From assembly GCF_013215705.1 (NCBI RefSeq), contig NZ_JABSQR010000004.1:1-64000 (forward strand): 64,000 nucleotides of DNA, in the 5' to 3' direction. Under the pieces are notes generated by a model that saw nothing but the letters and a program-made list of their open reading frames with translations, was not told the origin of the DNA and did no database searches. Position numbers and translations under genes: made by a program. Numbering within the stretch: the stretch's first letter is position 1; each line of letters opens with the position of its first letter. Positions 34,541 to 44,025 of this stretch are shown here, piece after piece. Source of the stretch: Moritella sp. Its GTDB lineage: Bacteria; Pseudomonadota; Gammaproteobacteria; Enterobacterales; Moritellaceae.

Positions 34541-37111
34541 TTATGACAGCACAATTGAACTATCATCAATAACAGCGCCGAGACGGTTCATAAAGAACTG
34601 AATATACTTATCATCATACAAGTTTTTAGTCGCATTCGCTAAGCGTTGTTGATAAATTATTTCTTCAAGTTGCGCTGGCGTTGATTTATTTTGGTTTTCA
34701 CCAAAGTTAATCACTAGCTCAACGGGCTCTGATAATACTTGCTGCAGCGCGTCACTTAACTGCTGACGCGACTTGTCATTGGCAAAATAGCGTTGGTCTG
34801 GATTCATGGTCAAAGTAATACGACCAGGTTCCTGCTCCATCACACTGTGCAGCGCCAATTGACGTACACGACCACCTAAACTCATCTGATTAATGTAACA
34901 ACACCACGGATCATTCTCATCACGTAGCTTATTGTCTAACGGTGCAGTTGCCGTTGATTTACCTGACTTCTGCGCCTGAAAAGCCGGTGACAAATCATTA
35001 ATATCAACCTTAACCTGACTAAAGCGGTCGATTTGACGAATCGCTGGCTCAGCAAAGCCTTGCGCGGGATAAGCACTAGGCTCTGGCATTTGGTTATGAT
35101 AACCACCCTGCCCCTGATCTTGGTCTTGATAATTGCCTTGACCTTGAAAGTTGCCTTGGTCTTGGTACTGTCCTTGATCTTGGTGATTATTTTGATAACC
35201 GCCTTGGTCCTGATAGGAGTCAAGCGGTGGTAACTCTTGCCATGCCGGTGCAGACTGTTGCTGTGCTTGTTGCTGTGCTTGTTGCTGCATAGGTTGACTT
35301 GCAGGTGCGTTAAAACGACTCTGCATAGTGGGTGTATGCTGTATAACAGGTGCTACCGCTTTTTTCGGCGGTACATACGACGATGGAGCCTGTTCACTCT
35401 TCGCCGCTGTCGACTTTTTTGCAGTTGTACCTAAACGACTGCGTAAAAAATTACGGGTTTTACGTCCTTGGTCAACACTGTTTTCCGCTACCGGTGCTTG
35501 CGCAGGTACTTGACTCTGTTGTTGCGGCTGTTGCTGCGGCGCAGTGCTTACTTGTTCATGCTGAATTGGCGCAGCTTGTGTCAGTGCCGTATTCATCGGC
35601 ACAGGCGCAGCATAATCCAGTGGCGCTACACTTGGTGACTCAATTTGCGGAGCAGCATAGTTTTGCGGCTCAACGCTCTGTGGGTCAGCGATTTGTTGTT
35701 CCACACTTTGCGGCTCAACATGCCCCATCGCTTGCGCTGCTTGTAATAGCTCGTTTTGCTCTAGGTTTAAATTCGTAACAGCTTCATCACGCGGCTCTGC
35801 AGCTGGTGCTACTGGTTGCGGCATTGATTCTGGTACAGGTTGCTGTACTTGCTGAGGTGCTTGCTGTTGTATCTGAGCCGGAACTGGAGCAGCAACTGGC
35901 GTTGTAGCTTGCACTGGAGCTTGAGAAACCACGGTTTGCTCAATCGGCGCTGCTATTATCGTTTCAGTCACAGCAGGCGCGATTGCGACAGGGGCTGGCG
36001 TTACATCTCTCTCTGGTGCTTGTAAACGCCCTTGTGGACGGAACGCTAACATACGTAATATAGTCATTTCTAACGCACTACGTGGATCAGGAGCTAATGG
36101 CAGTTCTTTACGACCTGTTAAGGTGATTTGATAATATAACTGTACATCTTCTGGCGACATATCATCGCACAAGGCTTTCACTTTATCGGCATGTTCAGTA
36201 TCAACCACTGACGACGGCAAAATTTGCGCCATGGCAATGCGGTGTAACAAGCTTGCTAACTCCACGTGAAGTTGGTCAAAGTCAGGCCCTAACGAGCTGA
36301 TTTCAGCAATTTTAGCCATACACTTGTTAGCATCGCCACTGACAATTAAGCGCAGTAACTGCAGCATATGGCTGTGATCTAACGTGCCCAGCATATCTAG
36401 CACTGTCTGGTATAAGACTTCACCAGAACCATGTGATAACGCTTGGTCGGTCAAACTCAACGCATCACGCATACTACCATCAGCCGCTTTAGCGATTGAA
36501 TTTAATGCTGATAATTCATACTGGCAATGTTCCCGCGATAAAATATGCACTAACTGCTGAGAGATCTGCTCAGTCGTTAGGCATTTCAAATGAAACTGCA
36601 AACAACGCGATAAGATCGTAATCGGCAGTTTTTGTGGATCGGTTGTCGCTAGCAAGAACTTCACATATTCAGGGGGCTCTTCTAACGTTTTTAATAACGC
36701 ATTGAAACTGTGCTTAGAAAGCATGTGTACTTCATCGATTAAGTACACCTTAAAACGGCCACGAGCAGGCTTATATTGCACATTATCAAGTAGCTCACGG
36801 GTATCTTCTACCTTGGTACGTGAAGCCGCATCAATTTCAAGCAGATCCACATAACAGCCTTGGTCAATCTCAACACAGGTTGAACATTCACCGCAAGGTG
36901 TACTGGTGATGCCTTTCTCACAGTTTAAGCTTTTGGCGAAAATACGGGCGATAGTCGTTTTACCAACACCACGCGTACCACTAAGTAAATAAGCATGGTG
37001 TAAGCGGTCTTGCTCTAGCGCATTAACTAAAGCGGTCAGCACATGTTGTTGACCAACAACTTGCTGAAAATTATGCGGGCGCCATTTACGCGCTAAAACT
37101 TGATAACTCAT
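34541..37111 (-). CDS. dnaX: DNA polymerase III subunit tau (and gamma)
   Basis: Clamp-loader ATPase of 856 aa. The AAA+ module has Walker A GTRGVGKT (45-52), a four-Cys zinc module (CGECSTCVEID), Walker B LIDEVHML and sensor motifs. A very long Gln/Pro/Ala-rich linker (about 370-700, with repeated YQDQG units) precedes the C-terminal tau domains, which bind DnaB and the polymerase alpha subunit. Codons 564-566 read GCA-AAA-AAG, the same slippery site as in E. coli dnaX. A -1 shift meets TGA six codons later and would give a gamma form of about 572 aa. The length is well above E. coli tau (643 aa) because of the linker. Confidence 0.95.
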   Translation of the reverse strand: MSYQVLARKWRPHNFQQVVGQQHVLTALVNALEQDRLHHAYLLSGTRGVGKTTIARIFAKSLNCEKGITSTPCGECSTCVEIDQGCYVDLLEIDAASRTKVEDTRELLDNVQYKPARGRFKVYLIDEVHMLSKHSFNALLKTLEEPPEYVKFLLATTDPQKLPITILSRCLQFHLKCLTTEQISQQLVHILSREHCQYELSALNSIAKAADGSMRDALSLTDQALSHGSGEVLYQTVLDMLGTLDHSHMLQLLRLIVSGDANKCMAKIAEISSLGPDFDQLHVELASLLHRIAMAQILPSSVVDTEHADKVKALCDDMSPEDVQLYYQITLTGRKELPLAPDPRSALEMTILRMLAFRPQGRLQAPERDVTPAPVAIAPAVTETIIAAPIEQTVVSQAPVQATTPVAAPVPAQIQQQAPQQVQQPVPESMPQPVAPAAEPRDEAVTNLNLEQNELLQAAQAMGHVEPQSVEQQIADPQSVEPQNYAAPQIESPSVAPLDYAAPVPMNTALTQAAPIQHEQVSTAPQQQPQQQSQVPAQAPVAENSVDQGRKTRNFLRSRLGTTAKKSTAAKSEQAPSSYVPPKKAVAPVIQHTPTMQSRFNAPASQPMQQQAQQQAQQQSAPAWQELPPLDSYQDQGGYQNNHQDQGQYQDQGNFQGQGNYQDQDQGQGGYHNQMPEPSAYPAQGFAEPAIRQIDRFSQVKVDINDLSPAFQAQKSGKSTATAPLDNKLRDENDPWCCYINQMSLGGRVRQLALHSVMEQEPGRITLTMNPDQRYFANDKSRQQLSDALQQVLSEPVELVINFGENQNKSTPAQLEEIIYQQRLANATKNLYDDKYIQFFMNRLGAVIDDSSIVLS
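35394..35430 (-). promoter_or_regulatory. Programmed -1 frameshift site in dnaX
   Basis: The in-frame heptamer A-AAA-AAG occupies 35420-35414 on the minus strand. The -1 frame continues GTC GAC AGC GGC GAA GAG and stops at TGA (35396-35394). An AGG triplet lies about 10 bases upstream of the heptamer, at the distance of the stimulatory Shine-Dalgarno-like element of E. coli. I could not confirm a downstream stem-loop by eye. Confidence 0.75.
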
Positions 37112-37225
37112 AACAGTTCAATGATTACTTAATATTGATAAGCACTAATATGCTCGGGACTGAAAATAGCGGGCAGTCGGCCACCAGCTAATCATATTTA
37201 TTACGATGGTTAACATTGTAGCGGA

Positions 37226-37771
37226 CTATTCGCCTTCAAAATCAACTAATTTGGTAATATTAACATTAAGATTATTTAATACAGCTTCACCACCCAAATC
37301 AGGTAATGAGATAACAAATGCAGCCTCTTCAACAATACCGCCAAGCTGACGAATTAAAGATACAGTCGCAGCAACAGTGCCACCCGTCGCTAATAAATCA
37401 TCAACAATAAGTACTTTATCGCCAGCGTCTACAGCATCAACGTGGATCTGTAATATATCGGTACCGTATTCAAGTTGGTAGCTTTGCTCGATTGTTTTAC
37501 GCGGTAATTTGTTTGGCTTACGCACTAAAATAAAGCCTAAACCTAGCGCTTTAGCAAGCGGCGCACCAAAAATGAAGCCACGCGCTTCAGTACCAGCAAT
37601 CTTGGTAAAACCAGCATCTTTAAAACGCTCGGCAAGTAAGTCGATAGTTGCAGCGAATGCTGGACCATTTTCAACAAGACTTGTAACGTCGCGGAAGATG
37701 ATACCTGCTTTCGGGTAATCTGGAATTGATTTAATACTGTTTTTAATAAACCCGAGTGTTTCTTGGTTCAT
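37226..37771 (-). CDS. apt: Adenine phosphoribosyltransferase
   Basis: Purine salvage enzyme making AMP from adenine and PRPP, 181 aa (E. coli 183). It has the PRPP-binding motif [16 protein letters not shown] (about residues 120-135), the N-terminal [15 protein letters not shown], and [12 protein letters not shown]. It is upstream of dnaX on the same strand with a gap of about 115 bases, the classic apt-dnaX order. Confidence 0.97.
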   Translation of the reverse strand: MNQETLGFIKNSIKSIPDYPKAGIIFRDVTSLVENGPAFAATIDLLAERFKDAGFTKIAGTEARGFIFGAPLAKALGLGFILVRKPNKLPRKTIEQSYQLEYGTDILQIHVDAVDAGDKVLIVDDLLATGGTVAATVSLIRQLGGIVEEAAFVISLPDLGGEAVLNNLNVNITKLVDFEGE

Positions 37772-38004
37772 GTTTCAACCTGTTAATTTGATGAGCTATA
37801 TGTCATATAGCCAATTAAGTTGGGTATAAAACATGCGCTCAATATATAGAAATAAGTGATTACGATAAATTTTATGTAACTGCTTGTTGATATGCAAGCA
37901 AGTATTAAGATTAACGCCCTTTTGAAGAAATTATTATACGATATATTTGGCAATTGTGGTTAATTCTGTTTTAATCGCTCATTTTGCCAACGCAGGACAA
38001 TAAC

Positions 38005-38943
38005 ATGCGCGTAGTTTTAGCCCCAATGGAGGGCGTTGTTGACAATTTGATGCGCGAGTTACTGACCGCACAAGGCGGTTACGATTTATGTGTAACCGAG
38101 TTTATTCGAGTTGTCGAACAGCTATTACCAGAGAAGATTTTTTACCGTTATTGTGCCGAATTAAACCATGGTTGCCGCACACAATCTGGTACGCCAGTAC
38201 GCATTCAATTATTAGGGCAACATCCAGAATGGATGGCAGAAAATGCGGTTCGTGCCATTGACCTTGGTTCTCACGGTTTAGATATCAACTTTGGCTGCCC
38301 GGCGAAACAAGTTAATAAGTCATCTGGTGGCGCTGCATGTTTACGTGAACCAGAACTGGTGTATCAAATCGTTAAACAAGTACGTGATGCCGTACCCGCA
38401 GAGCATACCGTCAGCGCCAAGATCCGCTTAGGTTGGGAAGACAGTAATCAAAAGTTAGAAATTGCCGATGCGGTGCAACAAGCAGGTGCCAACGAACTAA
38501 CGGTTCATGGTCGTACCAAAGCCGATGGTTATCGTGCAGCTGCAATTAACTGGCAAGCGATTGCCGAAATCAGGCAGCATGTTTCAATACCAGTGATTGC
38601 CAATGGTGAAATTTGGAGTCATGCCGATGCTCAACGTTGTTTAGAGGTGACTGGTTGTAATGATTTAATGGTCGGTCGCGGTGCATTAAACTTACCAAAT
38701 TTAGGTGAAGTGGTTAAATACAACAAAGCACCAATGCCTTGGGCTGACGTGATTGTTTTATTGCGGAACTACTGCCAATTAGAGATCCGTGGAGATAAAG
38801 AAAAGTATCTACCCAACAGAATAAAACAGTGGTTTAGCTATCTACGTAAGCAGTATCCTGAAGCGGTCGACTTGTTTACCGAATTAAGAGCCTTACGTCA
38901 GTCAGAAGAAGTGATTAATACACTGAACAACTACCAAGTATGA
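38005..38943 (+). CDS. dusC: tRNA-dihydrouridine(16) synthase DusC
   Basis: FMN enzyme that reduces U16 in tRNA. The product is 312 aa (E. coli DusC 315). It begins [20 protein letters not shown] and has [20 protein letters not shown] with the catalytic Cys. [16 protein letters not shown] and [10 protein letters not shown] contact FMN, and [11 protein letters not shown] follows. The GEIW motif separates DusC from DusA and DusB. I prefer the ATG at 38005 (AGGAC 7 bases upstream, family start) to the TTG at 37984. It is divergent from apt. Confidence 0.95.
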   Translation: MRVVLAPMEGVVDNLMRELLTAQGGYDLCVTEFIRVVEQLLPEKIFYRYCAELNHGCRTQSGTPVRIQLLGQHPEWMAENAVRAIDLGSHGLDINFGCPAKQVNKSSGGAACLREPELVYQIVKQVRDAVPAEHTVSAKIRLGWEDSNQKLEIADAVQQAGANELTVHGRTKADGYRAAAINWQAIAEIRQHVSIPVIANGEIWSHADAQRCLEVTGCNDLMVGRGALNLPNLGEVVKYNKAPMPWADVIVLLRNYCQLEIRGDKEKYLPNRIKQWFSYLRKQYPEAVDLFTELRALRQSEEVINTLNNYQV

Positions 38944-39032
38944 TCCTTTAAGGGATCTTGACTCTATTAAAGACCAGTGTTAATAATAGAGCTTAAACTC
39001 ATATTTATGCATAATTCAAGGATGAATTACCG

Positions 39033-40943
39033 TTGCGTGTTACCATAAAAAAAGCCCTTATTAGCGGTATAATTCTGCTGCAATTTGTCACGCTCACCAC
39101 ATTATTGCTTTCAAGTTACATCTCAAATCAGCGTTCATTTAATGCTCATGCTCACAAGTTAATGATTGATTATGCTGATAATATTATTGCTAACTCGAAA
39201 CGCTTTCTTGATACTGCAGAAGCGACAACATTATTAAGCAGTGAATTACTTCGTTCAGATGTGTTATCGATTAATCGCCCCGATGATCTCAGTTTATATT
39301 TTTTCCAGCAATTAAAACAATCACCACATATCTCAGGGATCTATTTTGCCAATACCAACGGTACCTTTGTCCATGTGCAACGCGAGCAAGGTTTCACAGA
39401 GCCATTATTTTCACGAAAATTAATTACCTTTGAGACTAATAGTGCACTAAATTCATCACATCTCTACACTCATGATAATAACTTTGCACAACTTTCCGTA
39501 AAAACAATAACCAACGAATCCTACGATCCACGCGACCGAATTTGGTTTAATAAAGCACTGGATAACGATGCGTTATCTTGGACCGACCCTTATGTGTTCT
39601 TTTCTTCACGTAAACCAGGGATCACCAGTTCAATGCCGGTTTATAACAAAAATAAGCAGTTAATCGGTGTCATTGGCGTCGATGTGTCATTGGCCACTAT
39701 TTCATCATTTTTCGATAACCTTGACCTAGGCGAACACAGTACCGCCTTTGTCACCAATCGGCTCGGTGAAATAATCGCCTATCCCGACCAAAAGATCATT
39801 CAAGACACCGCTAATGAAAGTTTACGCTTTCCACGCATCAATGAAATTAACAATCCAATCGCCTTAACCGCATGGCAAGCGTTGCAAGAAAAAACCCAAT
39901 TGTTTTCGACCGGAGGTACTGCAACAGCCGTGACATTTGACTTCGACAACAATACCTATCATGGTTTATTTAAAGAGTTTACCCATCATAAATGGCCGTG
40001 GATCATCGCGATTTACATGCCAGAAAAATTCTTTCTCAGTGACTTAATTGATAATCAAAAATTGAATATTTTATTTGGTCTCGTGATCAGTATTATTGCC
40101 TGTCTCACCTCATTCTTTTTTATTAATCACATTACCGACTCACTGCGAAAAATAAAAATAATTGCAGAGAATATCCGTTGCGGTCAATTTATTAAAACCA
40201 ATATAGCTGAATCCACCTTTGTAGAACTGCAGCAAACGCAATACGCCTTCAACAATATGATCGATAGTTTGATAGCATCACGTAAAGAAAATGAACAGCT
40301 GCACTTAATGTTAGAAAAAACTAATGCCGAAACCATTACTCGACTTGGCCTAGCAGCCGAATATAAGAATGATTCATCGCCAAACCACATTCGACGGGTA
40401 TCGCGTTATTGTGAGGTAATTGGTTTAAACATGGGCATGTCAAAAGACAAAGCCAAAGAGTTACGCGCTGCCGCAAAATTACACGATATAGGTAAGATAG
40501 GTATTCCTGAACAGATTTTATCAAAACCCGCCGCACTAACAACGCAAGAGTTGGTCATGATGAAAACAGCGCCAGTGATTGGCGCAAAGATTTTGCAAGA
40601 TGCAGAATCAGCCACACTTAAACTCGCTCATGATATTGCGCTAACTTTACACGAACACTGGGATGGCAATGGTTACCCGAACCAATTACAATATCATGAC
40701 ATCCCATTATCAGCGCGTATTGTTGCCGTTGTTGATACCTTTGATACCATGATCCATCCTCGTTGTTACAAAAAAGCGATCCCAATTGAGATCGCCATTA
40801 ATAAAATACGAGAATTATCCGGCAGCAAGTTTGACCCTAGCGTGATCGCCGCGTTTGACAGCTGTTTAATGGATATACTTAATATCTATAAACAGTTATC
40901 ACCGAGTGTTGAAATTAATCAACTACCTCGGCGATGCCAATAG
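39033..40943 (+). CDS. Membrane sensor with Cache and HD-GYP domains (probable c-di-GMP phosphodiesterase)
   Basis: A 636-aa protein. TM1 is at about residues 9-29, followed by a periplasmic double-Cache sensor (about 35-340; DPRDRIWFNKAL, GVIGVDVSLATIS), TM2 at about 345-368, and an HD-GYP domain (about 425-620) with KLHDIGKIGIP (His484-Asp485) and the GYP loop WDGNGYP (543-549). The loop His pair is altered: it reads LHEHWDG where HHExWDG is usual, so one metal ligand (position 539) is Leu. This may reduce or alter activity. The start is TTG with AGGA about 10 bases upstream; no in-frame ATG fits. Confidence 0.85.
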   Translation: MRVTIKKALISGIILLQFVTLTTLLLSSYISNQRSFNAHAHKLMIDYADNIIANSKRFLDTAEATTLLSSELLRSDVLSINRPDDLSLYFFQQLKQSPHISGIYFANTNGTFVHVQREQGFTEPLFSRKLITFETNSALNSSHLYTHDNNFAQLSVKTITNESYDPRDRIWFNKALDNDALSWTDPYVFFSSRKPGITSSMPVYNKNKQLIGVIGVDVSLATISSFFDNLDLGEHSTAFVTNRLGEIIAYPDQKIIQDTANESLRFPRINEINNPIALTAWQALQEKTQLFSTGGTATAVTFDFDNNTYHGLFKEFTHHKWPWIIAIYMPEKFFLSDLIDNQKLNILFGLVISIIACLTSFFFINHITDSLRKIKIIAENIRCGQFIKTNIAESTFVELQQTQYAFNNMIDSLIASRKENEQLHLMLEKTNAETITRLGLAAEYKNDSSPNHIRRVSRYCEVIGLNMGMSKDKAKELRAAAKLHDIGKIGIPEQILSKPAALTTQELVMMKTAPVIGAKILQDAESATLKLAHDIALTLHEHWDGNGYPNQLQYHDIPLSARIVAVVDTFDTMIHPRCYKKAIPIEIAINKIRELSGSKFDPSVIAAFDSCLMDILNIYKQLSPSVEINQLPRRCQ

Positions 40944-40971
40944 ACAATATTCTGTCACGCATATTACGGCT

Positions 40972-41436
40972 TTATTCGACGATTAAAATATTGCCATCAA
41001 CAGCAACTATTTTAACCCGTAGCCCAGTATCGAGGGCTTCAACCGTCGCAGAGTCACTTAAGCGCGCGTTCCAATTAATGCCTGAATGACGCACTTTACC
41101 ACCATTAATAGTGACGGTCTCACTCACTGGCACCGTTTGTCCAATCATGTCACTACTGGTATCTGGTACGAATTTATCACCTTGAAAGTGCTTAAGCGGT
41201 TTCCATAAAAGCAGCGCACTAAGCCCTGTTAATAGCCCCACAGAGAGGACTTCGAGCTCCCAGCCAGCAATCACACCCAAGTTAACTAATAAGCCAGTCG
41301 CGAGGCAACCAAGACTAAAAAACAACAGCGGACCACTTAAACCAATCACACCCAGTTCAACGACTAACGCAATCGCCCCAATAACATAAAGTAATTGATC
41401 GTGATTATTTTGTAAGTAATCGATTAATGAATCCAT
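40972..41436 (-). CDS. NfeD-like membrane protein (YbbK type), partner of the SPFH protein
   Basis: A 154-aa protein with three N-terminal hydrophobic helices and a C-terminal OB-fold NfeD domain (about residues 80-154; DMIGQTVPVSETV, NGGKVRHSGINWNARL). NfeD proteins are encoded next to SPFH/stomatin proteins and associate with them in membrane microdomains. The SPFH gene is 34 bases upstream here. The frame opens at a TTG (41454), but the ATG at 41436 has GGAG 8 bases before it and gives the usual length (E. coli YbbK about 151). Confidence 0.9.
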   Translation of the reverse strand: MDSLIDYLQNNHDQLLYVIGAIALVVELGVIGLSGPLLFFSLGCLATGLLVNLGVIAGWELEVLSVGLLTGLSALLLWKPLKHFQGDKFVPDTSSDMIGQTVPVSETVTINGGKVRHSGINWNARLSDSATVEALDTGLRVKIVAVDGNILIVE

Positions 41437-41470
41437 TTCGTAAACTCCATTCAATGGTTACCCCAGCGTG

Positions 41471-42445
41471 TTATTCCGATAATTTTAATGCGCTAGATAT
41501 AGCAATCGCTTGCGCGACCGTATTACCTATATTCTCGCTGGTTTTGCCGTCTGTTAATATGACAGAACCTTCGGCGGCAATGGCTTTGTGCGCCGCAATC
41601 GCATCTTGGGCAAGCGTTAAACGTACAGCTTGCTGCCCTTCACTGGTTATTGCTGCAGCACCAACCACACTTAACGCGGCAGAATCGGCATTCGCGACCA
41701 ATCTAATTGCTTCTGCTTTACCTGTTGCGGTCAAAATTTGTGACTCTTTACTCGCTTCTGCTGCTAATACCAGTTCTGCTTTTGCGGCTTCAGCATCGAG
41801 AACCCGGGCTTGTTTCAAACCTTCAGCTTTGGTAATCGCCGCGGTTTTAACACCTTCTGCAGTCAGGATCACGGAACGTTTTTCACGCTCTGCCGTCATC
41901 TGCTTTTCCATGTCTTCTTTGATCGAGGTAGGAGGCGTGATGTCTTTAATCTCATAACGCGTAACCTGCACACCCCAAGGTTGGGTCGCATCTGTCATCG
42001 CGGCCAAAATACTCGCATTAATCTTATCGCGATTTTGAAAACATTGATCGAGTTCCATCGAGCCAATGGCATTACGCATTGTGGTTGTCGCTAACTGAAT
42101 AACCGCTAATTTATAGTCGGTAATATTATTCGTTGCAGCAGACGCATCAATCACTTTCATAAACAAGATGCCATCAATTTCTAGTGAAATATTGTCTTTG
42201 GTGATAGCGAGTTGTGACGATATGTCTAATGATTGTTCTTTTAAGTTACGATCTGCAGCAACCTTTTGCACAAATGGAACGATAAAATTAAGACCCGCTT
42301 GTAATGTGCCGCTATAGCGCCCAAACGTATAAATAACATAACCTCTATTTTGCGGAACAAAGAGTATGCCTCTTTGAATTGTGTATATCACCACAACAGA
42401 GATCCAAAGCCAGGGTGTTAATAGTATGTCAATTGCAGTTTCCAT
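41471..42445 (-). CDS. qmcA: SPFH/Band 7 membrane protein, QmcA/stomatin-like
   Basis: A 324-aa protein with one N-terminal membrane helix (about residues 8-26), then the SPFH domain (about 30-200; ENRGYVIYTFGRY-like VPQNRGYVIYTFGRYSGTL, TTMRNAIGSMELDQC). It ends with an Ala/Glu-rich coiled coil (about 185-270). This is the usual form of QmcA-type scaffolds of functional membrane microdomains. It forms a two-gene operon with the NfeD-like gene. Confidence 0.9.
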   Translation of the reverse strand: METAIDILLTPWLWISVVVIYTIQRGILFVPQNRGYVIYTFGRYSGTLQAGLNFIVPFVQKVAADRNLKEQSLDISSQLAITKDNISLEIDGILFMKVIDASAATNNITDYKLAVIQLATTTMRNAIGSMELDQCFQNRDKINASILAAMTDATQPWGVQVTRYEIKDITPPTSIKEDMEKQMTAEREKRSVILTAEGVKTAAITKAEGLKQARVLDAEAAKAELVLAAEASKESQILTATGKAEAIRLVANADSAALSVVGAAAITSEGQQAVRLTLAQDAIAAHKAIAAEGSVILTDGKTSENIGNTVAQAIAISSALKLSE

Positions 42446-42806
42446 AAATGTGTATCCTTAGTAGTTGATGTTGCTTGGCAACCATTAAATCATTATTGAG
42501 CGAAACGAATGCCAGTATTGTTTATTTAAACAATACCTTATTGTAACCCGCTCCAATAGTAAAAATGCTTATAAATGGCCACTAAAGTCTAATTTTATAT
42601 CTATATTTAGATATTACATCCAAAATTAGCATCTAAAATAAGAGCAAGAACACTCGCATTCGTTAATTCCAGTCTTAACTGCTCCGATGTTTAGTAAAAT
42701 AAGGCTGTTTTGAGCGTAAACGAACATTTATATATTGAGACCTGACGCTTCGGGCAGTAATATAAGCACCTATTTGAACGTATGTATTTACTGTGTAGGG
42801 AATGTG
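42446..42806. other. Intergenic region between the SPFH gene and yihG
   Basis: About 360 bases carrying the divergent promoters. A TTG-initiated extension of yihG back to 42735 is possible but unlikely. No further element was recognised. Confidence 0.45.
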
Positions 42807-43739
42807 ATGTCATTTATACGAGGCTGTTTAGCGTTTATCTTTTGGGTTATAAATTTATTATTTTGGGCGACCCCCATCATTATTTTAAGCCCAATCAAAT
42901 TACTGCCAATTAAAGAACTACAGACTCTTTGTTCTTCATTGCTAGTTTACTTGGCAAGTAATTGGATCAAGGTTAACGGGGTGATAGAACGCCTAATTCA
43001 TCCAGTAAAAATTCATCTGCACAATGCTGATGTCGAACTGTCTGAAAAAGAATGGTACATGGTCATTGCGAACCATCAATCTTGGGTTGATATCCTGATC
43101 TTGCAGCGTGTATTAAATAAAAAGATCCCCTTCTTAAAATTTTTCTTAAAGAAAGAACTTATCTTTGTCCCTTTCTTAGGCATGGCTTGGTGGGCGTTAG
43201 ACTTCCCGTTTATGCGTCGTTATAGCACTGCTCAACTAAAGAAAAATCCGAAGTTACGCGGTAAAGATATCGAAATAACACGCAAAGCCTGCGCTAAGTT
43301 CAAATCAACCCCTGTCAGTGTGATGAATTTTGTTGAAGGTACACGCTTGACCACAGAAAAACATAACAAGCAAAAATCACCGTTCAAGCATCTGCTAAAA
43401 CCAAAAGCAGGTGGATTAGCGTTTGCACTGTCTGCATTAGGCGATCACATACATAAAGTGGTTGATGTGGCAATTTATTACCCAGAACAAACACCCACAT
43501 TCTGGCAATATATATGTGGTGAAGTAAAAGACGTACATGTACATATTAGCGTATCTGAAATTGATGCCAAGATGCGCGGCGATTACCAAAAAGACCGTGC
43601 ATTCAAAATTGGCTTTCAGCAACACTTAAATGATATTTGGATAGAAAAAGACGCCATTCTAGAAACTATGGCACAAAGTCACACGTCAATCACAGACAAA
43701 AATAACACAGTAGAAACCAACACAACTAGTTCGACATAG
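42807..43739 (+). CDS. yihG: Lysophospholipid acyltransferase family protein, YihG type
   Basis: Membrane acyltransferase of 310 aa, the same length as E. coli YihG. One or two N-terminal hydrophobic helices (about residues 5-30) precede the PlsC/LPLAT domain with NHQSWVDILILQ (HX4D motif, about 90), FPFMRRY and FVEGTR (about 175). YihG is reported to act as a 1-acylglycerol-3-phosphate acyltransferase affecting unsaturated chains. I chose the ATG at 42807 (AGGGAATGTG upstream), which matches the family start MSFIRG.., rather than the TTG at 42735. Confidence 0.88.
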   Translation: MSFIRGCLAFIFWVINLLFWATPIIILSPIKLLPIKELQTLCSSLLVYLASNWIKVNGVIERLIHPVKIHLHNADVELSEKEWYMVIANHQSWVDILILQRVLNKKIPFLKFFLKKELIFVPFLGMAWWALDFPFMRRYSTAQLKKNPKLRGKDIEITRKACAKFKSTPVSVMNFVEGTRLTTEKHNKQKSPFKHLLKPKAGGLAFALSALGDHIHKVVDVAIYYPEQTPTFWQYICGEVKDVHVHISVSEIDAKMRGDYQKDRAFKIGFQQHLNDIWIEKDAILETMAQSHTSITDKNNTVETNTTSST

Positions 43740-43772
43740 GTCAAAAAAAACAGCTTCGTCAACGACATAACT

Positions 43773-43816
43773 AGCCGCCTTCTTTATTATTTTAAATAGA
43801 TTAGGCGGCTTTTTAT
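43773..43816 (+). terminator. Terminator after yihG
   Basis: AGCCGCCT and AGGCGGCT arms with a 22-base AT-rich loop, followed by TTTTATT. Confidence 0.7.
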
Positions 43817-44025
43817 TACCCTCTCTTAATCTAAAGTCCACCGTGAACTTTATGAACAGAATAGCCTCAACGTCGTTAATTGCCATTATTTACAGTTTCC
43901 ATCCCGTCACAACGTTGCCAATAACACTAGCGTAACATTGCACATTATTAACGTTAACCATTAAACCTATAGCGTTAACTATTCAACGATTTACTATTCA
44001 ACAAGAAACACAAGGAATGGAAACC

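Noticed and set aside
35350-35778. 142-codon plus-strand ORF opposite dnaX
   Set aside because: Shadow of the Gln/Pro-rich linker of dnaX; low-complexity coding DNA is open in several frames.
41427-41957. 176-codon plus-strand ORF opposite the SPFH gene
   Set aside because: It is the antisense of an Ala-rich coiled-coil coding region; the minus-strand SPFH protein is clearly real.
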